64,000 bases of DNA, from positions 17,782,728-17,846,727 of the forward strand of contig JBBCBC010000016.1 of NCBI GenBank assembly GCA_037126765.1, given 5' to 3'. Below, in pieces: positions 34,054-46,084 of this stretch (position 1 is its first letter; each line of letters begins with the position of its first letter). Below the pieces are notes generated by a model that did no database searches, was not told where the DNA came from, and saw nothing but the letters and a program-made list of their open reading frames with translations. The translations under genes and the position numbers were made by a program. The stretch is from Stenogyne calaminthoides. Taxonomy: Eukaryota; Streptophyta; Magnoliopsida; Lamiales; Lamiaceae.

Positions 34054-35426
34054 TGTTGGGAAATGAATTTAATAAAGAAGATTTTGATTAGATCCCAAAA
34101 CCCCTGAGTATGACATGTTCAGGATAATCTTGATAGATGAGTCGATTCAGCTTTTAGAGTGTTCAGATGTTATCTCGCACAATGTATAGTCGGCAGATAT
34201 AGATCAGGATAGACTCAAGATTCAAGACTCAAGAAGTTTCAAGAAACCGAAGGTTCAAGATGAAACCGAGAAACCGAAGGTTCAAGATGAAACCGAGAAA
34301 TCAAGACTCGAGATGAAAATCGAGAATCAAGACTCAAGATGAAATCGAATCAAGACTCAGAAATGAATCAAGACTCAAGATATCTCTCAAGACTCGTAAG
34401 ACATCAAGACTCGAAGATTGAAGATATCAAGATCAAGACAAAGGATACTAAAGGCACAGTAATTACTGAAGACTCGGTAATGTACTGAATGCTCAGTATA
34501 ACCTGAATGTTCCGAAGCGAAGAAACTGAGGAATATAGCCGTTGGAATCCAGCTGATGTGGACCAATGAGAGGAAGACAACCAGCCTGAAAAAGTTGCAG
34601 AACTTACAAAGAATAGTATGGATTTAAATGTGATTCTCTCCAACGTTAACATTCAAATCCACACTATAAATACAAGTTCTTCCTACATTATTACGTGTGG
34701 AAGTGCGGAGAAGATAGCAAACGATGCTACAGAGCTAAGAGAACATATACTCAAGCTTTCCCACCATAGAACACAAGTCTGTAGATATACAAATATATTC
34801 AAAGAGTGTTCTAGAACCCAATCTAAGCAACCCACGATGTATCCTACGCTTAGATAGATTTTCCCAACCTTAGCATTGAGGCTAAACAAATGTAAGGGAA
34901 AATCTCACCATAGTTGGAGACAACACCAAACCCAAACCCCATTCTCGTAAGAGATAACTAGTGGTGAAGTGAGGTAGTTGTTAGGCAATCCCGAGAGAGG
35001 GTGATAAGTCCCGTTGGAGTGTGAACTCGTTAAACATCTAAAGGCGAGCCCGAGATGGTGATAAGTCCAGTTTGAGTAAGTAAACTACAGAGGTAGTCAG
35101 AAAGCTCAAAGTAGAAGAAGTGAGTAAACTATCTTGGATAGTCAGAAAGCTTATAGGCAATCCCGTGGAGGGTGATAAGTCCCGTTTGAAGGAATTTTCC
35201 TAGGAACAGGGAGAGTGGATGTAGGAGCTTGAGTCTCCGAACCACTATACATTGTTGTGTTCTTTACTGCTTTATGTTCTTATCTTGTCATATGCATTCG
35301 ATCATAAGCAAAACACAACACATGAGCTTAAAAGAGAAAAATCTGGAATCACCATTCCTTCACCCCTGTTTTTATATGCATTTCATGATTATTCCGCATT
35401 TCATGGGTTTTCCACCGGGCCTATCA
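34054..35426 (+). repeat. 3' LTR of the nested element
   Basis: The LTR is 1,373 bp, starting TGTTGGGAAATG and ending CCTATCA. TATAAATA is at 34665-34672. It carries the tandem GGTGATAAGTCC words and ACTAC/GTAGT units also seen in elements 1 and 2. Confidence 0.9.
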
Positions 35427-35431
35427 GGGGG

Positions 35432-37170
35432 AATACACTTGTTCAGTGAATTTTAAAACTTTTCTTCACTGAGGTCAGATGGGTCAGGTTGTCCTGATGA
35501 TTTGGCCCTGAGAAGCACAGATCGCCCTGAGTCAAAGTCTACCTGAGACAGTTATCCTGAGCTGCTTTCAGAAGCCTTAGATAATCCCAACTGAGCCTGA
35601 GTTTTTCAGAGATCCTGAGCTGCTTGGACAGCTACTCAGATGTGCGGAATGGTTGGCCCTAAGTTTATACTCGTTTTTAGCTTTGCTGAAAACCTTCCTT
35701 TTAATGAAATAGTGATTAAGGCTGTGATTCAGTTAGATGCAAGTTCAGTGGATTGATTCCAACTGAATATCAGTGAAAATATGCTTTCAGTTAAAGATAT
35801 GCAACAGATAATCAATGCAAAACAGAAAGCAAAACAACACAGCAAGTTATAGTGGTTCAGAGACTCAAGCTCCTACGTCCACTCTCTCTGACCTTTAGAG
35901 AAATTCCTTAACCACTTTCCTAAGGTTTTCTGACTACCTCAATGTAGTTTACTAACCTTTCTACTTTGAGTTTTCTGACTACCTCTGTAGTTTACTTACT
36001 CAAAACACACACAAGCTTTTTGACTATCCAAGATAGTTTACTCACTTCTTCTCTAGAGTTTTCTGACTACCTCAATGTAGTTTACTAACTCTTTACAACT
36101 CCAACTCACCAACAATCACACTCAAACTACCTTACAAAGGGTTTGGGGTTTCTTGGTTGGTTTCCAACTAGGATGAGATATCATTTACAATATGCAAAGG
36201 CTAGGATATCTCTACTAAGCTTTGGATATATCTTATCAAGCTAGGCTTAGTGAATGAGCTCTCTTCAATGTAAAGCACTTGGGAAATTCTTGGGTTTTCG
36301 AGTGCTTGAACTTGCAATAATAAGTTTGAGCTCTTGAGTTGCTTACAAATTTCCCGTAACCTTCAATGTAGAGGGTCACAAGTATTTATAGGCAAACACC
36401 AAGGTCACTCTTGAAAAACTATATGTTGGAAGAGATAACTTCATGAGTTTCCTCTTATGGTGTGTGATGAACGACTATATTTGGGTTTGAATGCTCCCTT
36501 GCATGTTTTAGGCAATATGCTTTCATGCAGCCACTCACCACTTTTTGCAGTCTGGAACATAGTACTACTGACATGCTTCGATGGGTCAATAAACTTTCGA
36601 AGTCGATGAAAGTACGATCTTTGTCTTCCTCTGATTGGCTCTTGTCTTCAGCAAATGTAGACAAACATAATGGCTCTTTTTGGTCAATATCTCTGAGTGA
36701 TATAACCTTAACAACACTTAGTTTTAGTTCCTTTTGTCTGCATGTGAATGTCTTGGGCGATATCTATTTTTCTAAGTATTCGCGTTTTTCTCAGTATTGT
36801 ATCCTTCAGATAGATATTATTCAGTGCCTCGGAACATTCAGGTTATACTAAGCATTCAGTAGATTACTGAGTCTTCAGTAACTACTTGCCTTTAGTATCT
36901 TTAGTCTTCAATTTTCTAATTCTTCAGAGTCTTAAGAGTCTTCAGTGTCTTCTGAGTCTTCAGAGATATACTGACTGATATACTGAGTCTTCATACTAAG
37001 TCTTCAGAATCTAACCTGATCTATATCTGCTGACTATACAAGGTGCAGATAACATCCTGAACACTCTAAAACTGAATCCTGACTCATCTATCAAGATTAT
37101 CTTGAACATGTCATACTCAGGGGTTTTGGGATCTAATCAAAATCTTCTTTATTAAATTCATCTCCCAACA
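35432..37170 (-). repeat. 3' LTR of element 2, main part
   Basis: Continuation of the LTR whose first 43 bp are at 29891-29933. Ends TCTCCCAACA at 37170. TATA box 36383-36390. In the 35480-35640 stretch it reads CTGAG and CAG where the 5' LTR (47520-47690) reads CCGAG or CG. Confidence 0.9.
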
Positions 37171-37193
37171 ATTTTCCCCTTTTTGATGATGCC
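37171..37193 (-). other. Polypurine tract of element 2
   Basis: The minus strand reads ATCATCAAAAAGGGGAAAAT immediately before the 3' LTR start. Confidence 0.85.
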
Positions 37194-37467
37194 AAAACCA
37201 TCTTGTTACAAAAAATACTTAACCTATACTCAGGTTTCAGTTTTTCCTATTACAATCCATGAATGGCAAATGTCCCAACAATTCTATCAACAATTTCATC
37301 ACAAAGGCATATCAAATATAAAGACATGTAAAAAAAGATAATGAGATATTATCTTTGAGCATAAAGATAAAGTTTCATTGATTGTAAGATAAAAGTTACA
37401 GAGTACAATGAATTTATCAAAAACAAAAACAAAACAAAAGAATTACAAAGAGTCTTCAGTCTTTAGT

Positions 37468-40400
37468 CTACATCCCATAATATATTTTCTTCAATTCATC
37501 TCTCTCTTTGATGATATCTGGGTTGTTTCCTGTTAGTCCTAACTGGATGGCATACTGAGCAATTTCCTGAGAGATGGCTGTCTCATTCACCAAGTCATTC
37601 TCTAGTCTAGGAGCAGGGTATGTGTATGGACCAGGGGCAGTAATCTGAGCATTACCTTCATCTGCAAGATTTATCCAACTCTGCAAGTACTTTGGATAGA
37701 AGGTTAATAGATAGTCAATGAAGGCTTCATTTGGATCTGATCTTGTCCCCCTCCATTCCCTCAGAACTTCATAATAAAACCATAAGGTTCTTTTGATTTC
37801 TTCCCAGGCATCATTGAATTGGATAGGCATCCATTTATCAATGTGCGGCCACTTATGAGTTTTATCAGTCCCCCTCCTTTTGCTCAGGAATTTCTTGAAA
37901 CCACTTCTGCGCTTCTGCTCTTCTTCTTTCTTCTTCCTTATCAAGGGAACTCCTAATACTGAAGCAGCAGTTTTCTTCGCTTGTTCCACCTGAAGTGATC
38001 TCAGAGCTCTCCTAGTGTTGAAGACTTCTTTTTCTGCTTCCTCTTCAGACTCTTCTAAATCCATGATTAATTTCCTTTGTGTAGCTTTAGAAGTTTTGGC
38101 TCTCTTCTTCTCAGGTTCAACAAACGCCATAGCCTTTCTCTTGATTGGTTGTTCAGCACCGGCTTGGCTTGTTTCCATCCTTCTTCTACCACTCAATTTT
38201 TCAGCAATGACTTCTTGCATTGTTTCCTCAGAAACATGAGTGTAGATTGGCTTTTCCACTTGCTTGGACTTGAGCTTTTTAGTGGCTTCAACTTCCTTTA
38301 AGGCTTCAGCAAGATTTTTCTTTTCAGCTTCCTTGTCTGCCTTTCTATTCAAGGTGTGTGCCAATAATTCCTTTAGCTCGGCTCCATGCCTTTCCCCCTT
38401 CTTGGCATTATACCTTGGAAGAAGTTGAGACAGTGCGGTGTCCATGTGATATTGCTCTTTGTTGACACTCCGCACTTCTCCAGCCAACTGGTCATGCTCT
38501 TCCTCCAGCCTCATCAAGTGGTTCTTAGCCACAGAGAACTCTTCATACATAGGTGCAAACTGGTTGGAGAGTACATCTTTCAGCATCTCTGTCATCTTGG
38601 TCATGAGTAGGGAGCCCATTTCCTCAACAACATTCTTGATCAGTTGATCATTCTTCTTCACCAGCTTAGCTTCAAGAAATGAAGTCCTCTCCTGATACAT
38701 CTGCTTCATCTCTGTACTCAGTTCAGCTTTGACTCCATCTATCTTTCCTTCCATGGCAGTCATTTTATCATTCAGAGATGTCTGAAGCTGCATCAGGTCT
38801 GAAGTAGAACTCAGATTCTCTATCTTCTAGGATTGGTTGGCCAATGTTTCTTCAATCTGAGCAACTTTGTCCACAATTGGCACAACCTTCTCCAGCTTGT
38901 CCACTATGGGACTGAAGTCAATCTCTGGAGCATAGAGAATTTGTTGCTTTTCCTGAGCTGGTTGCTCCGCCTGAGCCTTAGTCTCCACATGGGCTTCAGT
39001 CTCCACCCGAGCCTCAGTCTGTATATCAGACATAACATAATTAAAGATAGAAACTTCAGTAGCCTTGGCATAATGTTTAGTAGTGCCAAAAGTTACCTGA
39101 AGAGTACTAACTTCAGTCTGAGGATGTGAGATATCAGGCTGTCCAGCATCAGTACTTTCCTTCTCCATTTGAGATTGCTTTTCAGCATTCCCTTGTTGAT
39201 CCCCTTCATGATCTTTATCTTTGGAGCTCGGGGTACCAACATCAGCTTCTTTCCTTTCAGCCAGCTTCTTCCTGACCAGCTCATCAAAATCTGAAGCTTT
39301 CATCCGGAGCTTGGTCTTCCTGAACCCGGAGAACTCAGTTAGCACTGCTGTCTCCTCATTCCACCAGTCCTCTCCTCTGAATGAGGCAATATTGAGCATC
39401 TTTGGCAGAGTCTGGTTCAGAATGTAGACTGTTTTCCTCAGTCTGAAGAAGAGATCCTGAAGGTCAGGATATGTGCTCAGCTCAGGGTACCTGTCCAATA
39501 TGAACCGTTCCCCCTTGCTGCGCCACTCAGTCTCTTCGGCCTCACCCTTCTTCAGCTTCGGGCTCTCAAGTTCAGTAGGAATGGCTTCAAGTGCTGAGAG
39601 ATCAAAGAATGGTTCACTCAGGAGCATATCAAGATTCAACAGCTCCTGAGGCTCAGCTTGGTCTGAGGTCTGAGCAGGCATTTCCTCAGTAGAAATCTGA
39701 GCTTGTTCTGAGGTCTGAGGTCCCTTGAATATCTCCTGAGAAAATTTGTCTGAGCTCAGAGATGTTTCAAGAACCTCAGAGAACACTTGTTCCTCAGTTT
39801 GCTCTTCTGCGGTAGACACAATCTGAGCCAGTACTTGCAATGGCGATTTCTGACCTTGCTGGCCCTCAGGTTGGACTTCCTCAGGTTCACTCACCTCCTC
39901 CTCAGTGGAAATGTGAACTCTTCTGCGCTTGGGAGCCAGAGCTTTCTTCTTCAGGGCTTCTCCCTTTTCCCTCTTTACCTCCATCAAAGCCTTCCCCCTG
40001 GCTTGATGGGCTTCTTCAGCAGCTCCTTCAGCAGCAGATTCCACTTTCTTCTCTTTCTTTCCCTTCAAAGTCTTCCTTGTAGTTGTTGGCTTGAATAGAA
40101 TTTGACTTTGGGAAGGGTGAGGAGTTGGCAAAAATGTCCTCTTCCTCTCGGCACATTTCCAAGATGAAGGCTATCTTGGTTGCATGTAAAATTTTACCTT
40201 TGATCACCACCGAACCATCCTCCTTCTTGATCTGCTTCGCTTGGTCACTCACAACTCTGATCAAATACCACAACTAATTGAAATCAGTGGTGGGTGAGTC
40301 TTCTATAGCGGCCATCAACCTCAACTTCGGCGTACTTATTTGTTCAAAACTGCCGGATCGACTCATAATACATTTACTAACTATATCCAGCAAAACTCTG

Positions 40401-40909
40401 TATTTTGGCTTCAAATACCTCTTATTTAAAGAAGCCTCAAACTTAATAGGATGCTCTGTTATCCTATCAAGATATTCCTGTTCCCTACCAAACATATACA
40501 TCGTAGGGTCTTCTCCTCTATTACACAACTCATATACATCATTTAAATTCTTAGGAATTATGTACAACTCCCTAACAAAATCGATGTATTTTGAGCTATG
40601 CTCCAAGTGAGAAACTGTAATCTGTGACTCAATACAGTCCTCCTCATCTATTTTCAGATTTGAGATAAATTCAATTACCTCCTTCGAATATTCCGCCTCC
40701 GGTTGACTTGCAACCAGGTTTGTAAGCTTCGCGACCCGTATCATATGCAGCGCCTCTTCTTCATGGGTTGCGTTTGATGAACTCTCGAGCGATACAACAT
40801 ATTCGTACCATGGCTTGTTGGAAATATCCAGTTTATCATAAATGGAGAAAGTCATTTTGAGGATTTTTGAGTGTAGGGTTTTTTGAGAACGATGAAGTTT
40901 TATGGGCAA
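37468..40909 (-). pseudogene. Post-pol sense ORF of element 2 (nearly intact)
   Basis: Starts at Met 40855 (MTFSIYDKLDISNKPWYEY; an 18-residue upstream extension is possible) and runs to 37468, about 1,130 residues in four pieces: 40855-40274 (closed by TAG where element 1 has a sense codon), 40273-40028, 40131-38827 and 38793-37468. It has the same domain order as 8137-11763: N-terminal helical domain, basic linker, 15-residue TSEQAQISTEEMPAQ-type repeats (only two here), the FRGEDWWNEE block, a long coiled coil (SVAKNHLMRLEEEHDQL), a basic FKKFLSKRRG block and a C-terminal EAFIDYLLTFYPKYLQSWI block. No known enzymatic motif or membrane segment. Probable role unknown. Confidence 0.8.
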
Positions 40910-41575
40910 AAGATAGGTTTTGAGTTGCAGAGAATTTTGAGAACGAAGGTTATGAAATGGGGCTTCGAATGAATTCTCAATGAATATATAGAATTGATTC
41001 GTGGGAAATTCTATTGATTGAATAAATCAACGGTTGAGATTAAAACGCCGCCAATTTAACCTTATTGGTGATTAATGAACAGTGTAATTAATTACTGTTC
41101 CTGCAGACCATTGACCTCCTTCGGGTATTACAAAGGTCCCGCCCAAATATTCCCTTCAGGTGTTTTGATATTAATTGTCAATGATTACTGAGATTCAGTT
41201 AGACAATAAATGAGTTTGCGTGAGTCATTACTTCTTCAGACTAATTTCCCTCTATCAGTCTTACTGAGTATTGACCTTGATAAAATGTCAGTATAATACT
41301 GAGTACTGAACGGGTTCAGTATGATACTGAGTACTGAGCCAGATCAGTATAATACTGAGTACTGATCTTCAGGATATCTGAGTTTCCCAAGACTCAGATT
41401 TCAGTACTTCCAATTTTATCCTGAGTTTCTCAGTAGAATTCTGAGAAAACTTCATGCATCTGAAAACCTTCAATTTTTCAGATTTGCTCTATACACCTGG
41501 ATCCAACATCCCTAATTCAACTGATAGTTCCTGAAATCTTGATTCAGCCAAAGGTTTAGTCAAGATATCAGCTCT
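40856..41575 (-). other. Spacer between pol and post-pol ORF, element 2
   Basis: Noncoding, homologous to 11764-12429. It holds the TATA box at 40981-40991 and tandem CAGTATAATACTGAGTACTGA words at about 41280-41370. Confidence 0.6.
40981..40991 (-). promoter_or_regulatory. TATA box upstream of post-pol ORF, element 2
   Basis: The minus strand reads CTATATATTCA about 126 bp upstream of Met 40855, at the place matching 11873-11882 in element 1. Possible internal promoter; inference. Confidence 0.4.
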
Positions 41576-42193
41576 CTATTTATCAGTATGAATATTCTCC
41601 ATCCTGATGTCTTTCTTCTCAACATGATCTCTGATGAAGTGATGTCTGATATCCACATGCTTACATATGGTGTGCAATACCGGATTTTGTGTATTAGCAA
41701 TAACACTATTATTATCACAAAATATTGGTACTTCATTGGCTATAATCTTATAATCCCTCAATTGTTGTCTGAGCCAAAGAATCTGTGCACAACAGCTTCC
41801 TGCAGCCATGTATTCAGCTTCAGTAGTACTGGTTGCTACTGAGGTCTGTTTCTTTGAAAACCATGATATCAGCTTACTTCCAAGAAATTGACAAGTTCCT
41901 GTGGTGGACTTCCTGTCAATTCTGCATCCTCCATAATCAGCATCTGAATAACCAGTTAATTCAAGGTTATCATTAACTGGATACCATAATCCTCTATTCA
42001 CAATGCCCTTAAGATATTTCAGTATCTTTTTGGCAGCCTCCATGTGACTAGCCTTAGGATTAGCTTGGTATCTTGCACATACCCCAACAGCAAATGTTAT
42101 ATCAGGCTTACTTGCTGTGAGATATAGCAGTGATCCAATGATCCCTCTATAATCAGTATGACTTACTGATTTGCCTTCAGGATCAGGATCCAT
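41576..42193 (-). pseudogene. RNase H domain of element 2
   Basis: Open frame of 205 residues from the RT thumb (GSLLYLTASKPDITFAVGV) into RNase H. Catalytic residues are visible in LTGYSDADYGG (Asp), TSTTEAEYMAAGSC (Glu) and PIFCDNNSVI (Asp); KHVDIRHHFIRDHV closes the domain. The best-preserved RNase H in the window, but cut off from RT by frameshifts at about 42194-42466. Confidence 0.9.
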
Positions 42194-43201
42194 CTTTTAG
42201 TTAGTATTCATGGGAATTCTAACTGCATTCCAATTCTGTACACCATACTTTGCAATCAGATCTCTGGTGTACTTTGCTTGGTTGATGAAGATTCCTTCCT
42301 TAGTTTGTTTCACCTAAAGTCCAAGAAAGAAATTCATCTCCCCCATCATAGACATCTCAAACTTCCTTTCATCAGTGTAGAAAACTTTTCACACAACTGA
42401 TGATTTGGAGATCCAAATATGATGTCATCTACTAAATCTGAACAAGTAAGATATCTTCCCCATCTTCTATCCTGAACAAAGTCCTATCAACAGTTCCTTT
42501 GATAAAACCATGGTCAGTAAAAAACTGAGAAAGGGTATCATACCATGCTCTATGTACTTGTTTAAGACCATACAAGGTTTTCTGAGCCTGTAAACTTGGT
42601 CACTCTGTCTGAAACCAGGAGGTTGTTCCACATAAACCTCTTCCTTAAGCACACCGTTCAGAAATGCACTTTTCACACCCATCTGATAGACTGTGAATTT
42701 CATGTGGGCAGCATATGCAAGAAACAATCTGATGGCTTCTAGTCTAGCAACAGGTGCAAAGGTTTCATCATAATCCAAGTCTTCTTCTTGGGAATAACCT
42801 TGTGCAACTAGCCTTGCCTTGTTTCTTACAATGTTGTTGTTCTCATCTCTCTTATTTTTGAACACCCACTTGGTTCCAATCACACTGTGCCTCTTAGGTC
42901 TATCCACTAGCTCCCAAACTTCATTACTTGAGAATTGATTCAGCTCTTCTTGCATAGCAGTAATCCAAAATGAATCTTGTAGATCTTCTTCAATCTCAGT
43001 AGGTTCTTTCTCAGATAGGAAGCAGCAGAATAGTGCACTTTCACCATGGAACCTTCTTGTTTTGACACCATCTGTTGGATCACCCACAATCTGACTTGTA
43101 GGATGACTATCCAACCAACTTCTTCTGGATGTTCCCCCTTCAATAGTATCCTCAACATTGGAAATGTTAGGTTCAGGCAGTTCATTAAATTCAGGGAACA
43201 A
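42194..43201 (-). pseudogene. Reverse transcriptase region of element 2
   Basis: The frame 43201-42467 carries the RT N-terminal half: EEDLQDSFWITAMQEELNQF, VWELVDRPKRHSVIGTKWVF, KARLVAQGYSQEE, DETFAPVARLEAIRLFLAYA and FLNGVLKEEVYVEQPPGF. The catalytic block is lost: near 42431 the YVDD codons are replaced by a shorter sequence with two in-frame stops. Downstream frames are broken, so this copy cannot encode active RT. Confidence 0.88.
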
Positions 43202-43245
43202 CAGAAAAGGAGAAAGGGAATCATCTTCCTCATGGGAAATTCCAT

Positions 43246-44583
43246 TCAGAACATTGTCAGAGACATTTGTTCCCCTTTGGTTGATAGTTTAGAGTTTGCC
43301 TCAGCTGTGACCACATCTTCGCTGGCATTACATACCTGAGTCTGAACTGGTGTCTGTTCAAATTGGTCAGCTTTAGTGTGTTGGCTTTCCTTCAGTGGAG
43401 AATTTCCATCCTGAGTCTCACCATCCTGAGTTTTTCCATCCTGAACTTCTTTGTCTGAGTCTGATTCACTCCATTCATAGAAAGTGTTTGACTTCTTCTT
43501 TTCAGGTTCAGAGGATGTTTCATCATTCCTTTTCAGGCTAAGTCTGGTGATTCTCTTGGTTAGTTCTCCTGAATCATGTTCCTGTTTCTTCTGAACACAA
43601 GTAGATTCATCAAAAATAACATGAGGTGTTTCTTCCACAATAAGAGTCCTACAGTTGTAAACTCTGAAGGCTTTACTGACTTCAGAATATCCTAAGAATA
43701 TCCCTTCATCAGCTTTGCTATCAAAAGTTTTCAACTGATCTTTACCATTATTGTGTATGAAACACTTGCAACCAAACACACGAAAGAAAGAAACAAGAGG
43801 CTTCCTTTCATTCCACAGCTCATATGGAGTTTTTCCTTGACTTTTGGCCAACATGGATCTGTTCTGAGAATAGCATGCAGTGTTGACAGCTTCAGCCCAA
43901 AATCATTTAGGAATATCAGCTTCAGCTATCATTGTCCTTGCAGCTTCTTTCAGAGTCCTGTTTCTTCTTTCAGCAACACCATTTTGTTGTGGGGTCCTCG
44001 CATATGATGTTTCATGAGTTATTCCATTTGCTACACAATAATCAGATATAATATGATTGATAAACCCAGTTCCTTTATCTGATCTGATTTTGACCACACT
44101 CAGATTCTTTTCAGTACTGAGCCTTTTCAGTAGTTCAGGCAGTTTTGTCTGAGTCTCTTTCTTACTGAGTAAGAATATGACCCATGTATATCTAGAGTAG
44201 TCATCAACTACCACAAGTGTATATTTCCTGCCATTGGTGCTCACTGGTGTTACTGGACCAAAAAGATCCATATGCATCAGTTGAAGTATTCTTTCAGTAG
44301 AAACATCTACTTTGCTTTTAAATGATGCTCTAATTTGTTTTCCTTTTTGACAAGCATCACAAATATGTTCTTTACTGAACACTTCATTTGGTAACCCCCT
44401 CACAAGTGCTAATCTTGCAAGTTTGTTCAGGGTTTTGAAATTCAGGTGATTCATCCTTTTGTGCCACAACCAACTGGTATCAGTGGAACTTTTTGCAACC
44501 AAACATGTATCTTTAGGAGTTGAACTCCAATCAGCAAGATACACATAAGTTCTTTGAGAACTTAACATTGAATCCCTTATCAC
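43246..44583 (-). pseudogene. Integrase and linker of element 2
   Basis: The frame 44583-43903 holds the complete copia integrase core: zinc-binding WLWHKRMNHLNFKTL..ICDACQKGKQ, first Asp in LMHMDLFGPV, second Asp in VVKIRSDKGTGF and Glu in PQQNGVAERRNRT. The next frame (43854-43246) continues with KTPYELWNERKP, FRVFGCKCFIHN, KADEGIFLGYSEVSKAFRVY and an acidic, Gln-rich linker to RT. One break near 43900 separates them. Confidence 0.9.
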
Positions 44584-44887
44584 AGAATTGGCTTATAGAA
44601 AGCAAGTTATGCTTTAAACCAGATACATATGAAACACCATGGATATGAACATAATCAATTTCAAGAGTTCCATATCCTTCAGTTTGTCCTTTGGAGTTGT
44701 CTCCAAATGTGATCTGAGGGCCTCTTTGCTCAACATAGTCAGTGAGTATTTGCTTATATCCTGTCATATGTCTTGAACATCCACTGTCAAGATACCATAC
44801 AGCAGGAGCCAATTCATCTCCACTCATCAGTGCTATGTTGTCTTCATTCAGCTCAGTGCCCTTGTTTTTCACCTGAAAATAGATCAA
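44531..44887 (-). pseudogene. Protease region of element 2
   Basis: Contains the copia aspartic protease motif WYLDSGCSRHMTG and the GDNSKGQTEGYG and HNLLSISQF blocks leading to integrase. The reading VKNKGTELNEDNIALMSGDE starts just after the AG at 44873/44874 that ends the intron-like segment. Confidence 0.85.
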
Positions 44888-46084
44888 TTCTTAGGTACCC
44901 ATTTGGTGTAGGGTCCTACCAGGTTAGCTGTATCTTTTGGAATCCAAATCTGCCTAACAACTCTAATAACTTTAGAGTGGCTGATTTGTCTTCCATAAAC
45001 ATCTACATACACATTCACCACCCTAGGTGCCTTGACAGTATCCTGTGTATGAGTGTCAGCCTTAGCATGAACATGAGCCTTAGAGTTTTTCTTGGAGTAC
45101 GTGCCTTTTGTTCAAGTACTTTAGCTTTTTGTGTGCGGTGGTCTTTGTCTCTGTTGACTTGGGTTCAGTAACCTTTACCCTTAGGCAAGTGGGGTTTGGG
45201 TTACTCTTACTAAAATTGGGGTCTTTCAAGATGTCGAGGACTTGGTCTTTTCGAATGAGAATGTCTCTGCTTTGAGTGTTTCTCTTCTCGAAAATTCTCT
45301 CTTTGTTCGATCTGCGATCTCTTGAGTTTGTATTCTTAGCCCGAGGCTTGAAGTATCTTGGCTCAAGATTTCCTCTTGAGTGGTCGGGGTTTTCTAGCCT
45401 TTTCTCGAGGTCCAGGCTTTCTTCCCTGAATAGTCAGTTTTTCTGGAACCATAGGTCCTTTACCCTTGTCTAAAACTTTGGGCCGTTCTTCAGTCAGAAG
45501 ATTAGGTGCCACTTGTTTAACAAAGACAGTCTTAGTGCTACTAGAAGCAGCATTCAGATGACCTAGTGAGGTTCCCCATGGAATGTATCCCAATCCAGCT
45601 TTTATAGTGGCAGGTCTTTGATAACTCTGAATTTCATATATCACTTTAGATGCAGAATTCAATAGAGCTAGCTTTCTCTGCAAGACTATCCTCACACTTC
45701 TTTAGAGTTTCATGCTTCTCAAAGAGGTCATTGAACTTCGATTACGATAAAATTTGAATCTCCTCAGTGGATTTCTCTAATTTTCCATTTAGGGTCTCTA
45801 TCAACTTCTCTTTTTCTGAGAGTTGTACTTTCAGAACATCTAGTTCATCAGTAGTTCCCATCAATTGAGAAGTGATCTCAGCATTCTTATAGTCTTTCCA
45901 CTTTAGATTCTCGTGATCAGGTTCTTTGTTTACTCTCTTGAGTTTCATTTAGCGATTCTTGTAACCTGGCATAGTCCTTCATAAGACTCTCAAAAAAGAA
46001 TCCATCGGTAAAAATTATTTTTATATGTGAACTTGATAACTCATGTGCTTGTGTAGGAGCAACAACGGAGATAGAAGAATTTAC
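44873..46084 (-). other. Intron-like gag segment, absent from element 1
   Basis: On the minus strand this 1,212-bp segment begins GTAAATTC right after ..GAGGAG and ends CTATTTTCAG right before GTGAAAAACAAGGGC. In element 1 the two flanks are joined directly at 15738/15739. The length is a multiple of three, and the segment encodes gag-like sequence: a coiled coil (LKVQLSEKEKLIETLNGKLE), KAGLGYIPWG and TKWVPKN, typical of Sirevirus polyproteins. It thus reads as coding when retained and as a GT-AG intron when removed. Internal frameshifts are present, many at CAG/CTG positions. Confidence 0.6.

Larger units (their letters stand above)
29934..35426 (+). mobile_element. Nested non-autonomous LTR element
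   Basis: Plus-strand element inserted in the G run of element 2's 3' LTR; target duplication GGGGG at 29929-29933 and 35427-35431. 5' LTR 29934-32895 (interrupted by a solo LTR), primer site 32898-32912, internal region of only 1,158 bp without gag or pol, polypurine tract and 3' LTR 34054-35426. LTRs start TGTTGGGAAATG and end CCTATCA. The LTR start and the PPT-proximal region closely match those of elements 1 and 2, so it probably used their proteins. Confidence 0.93.
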
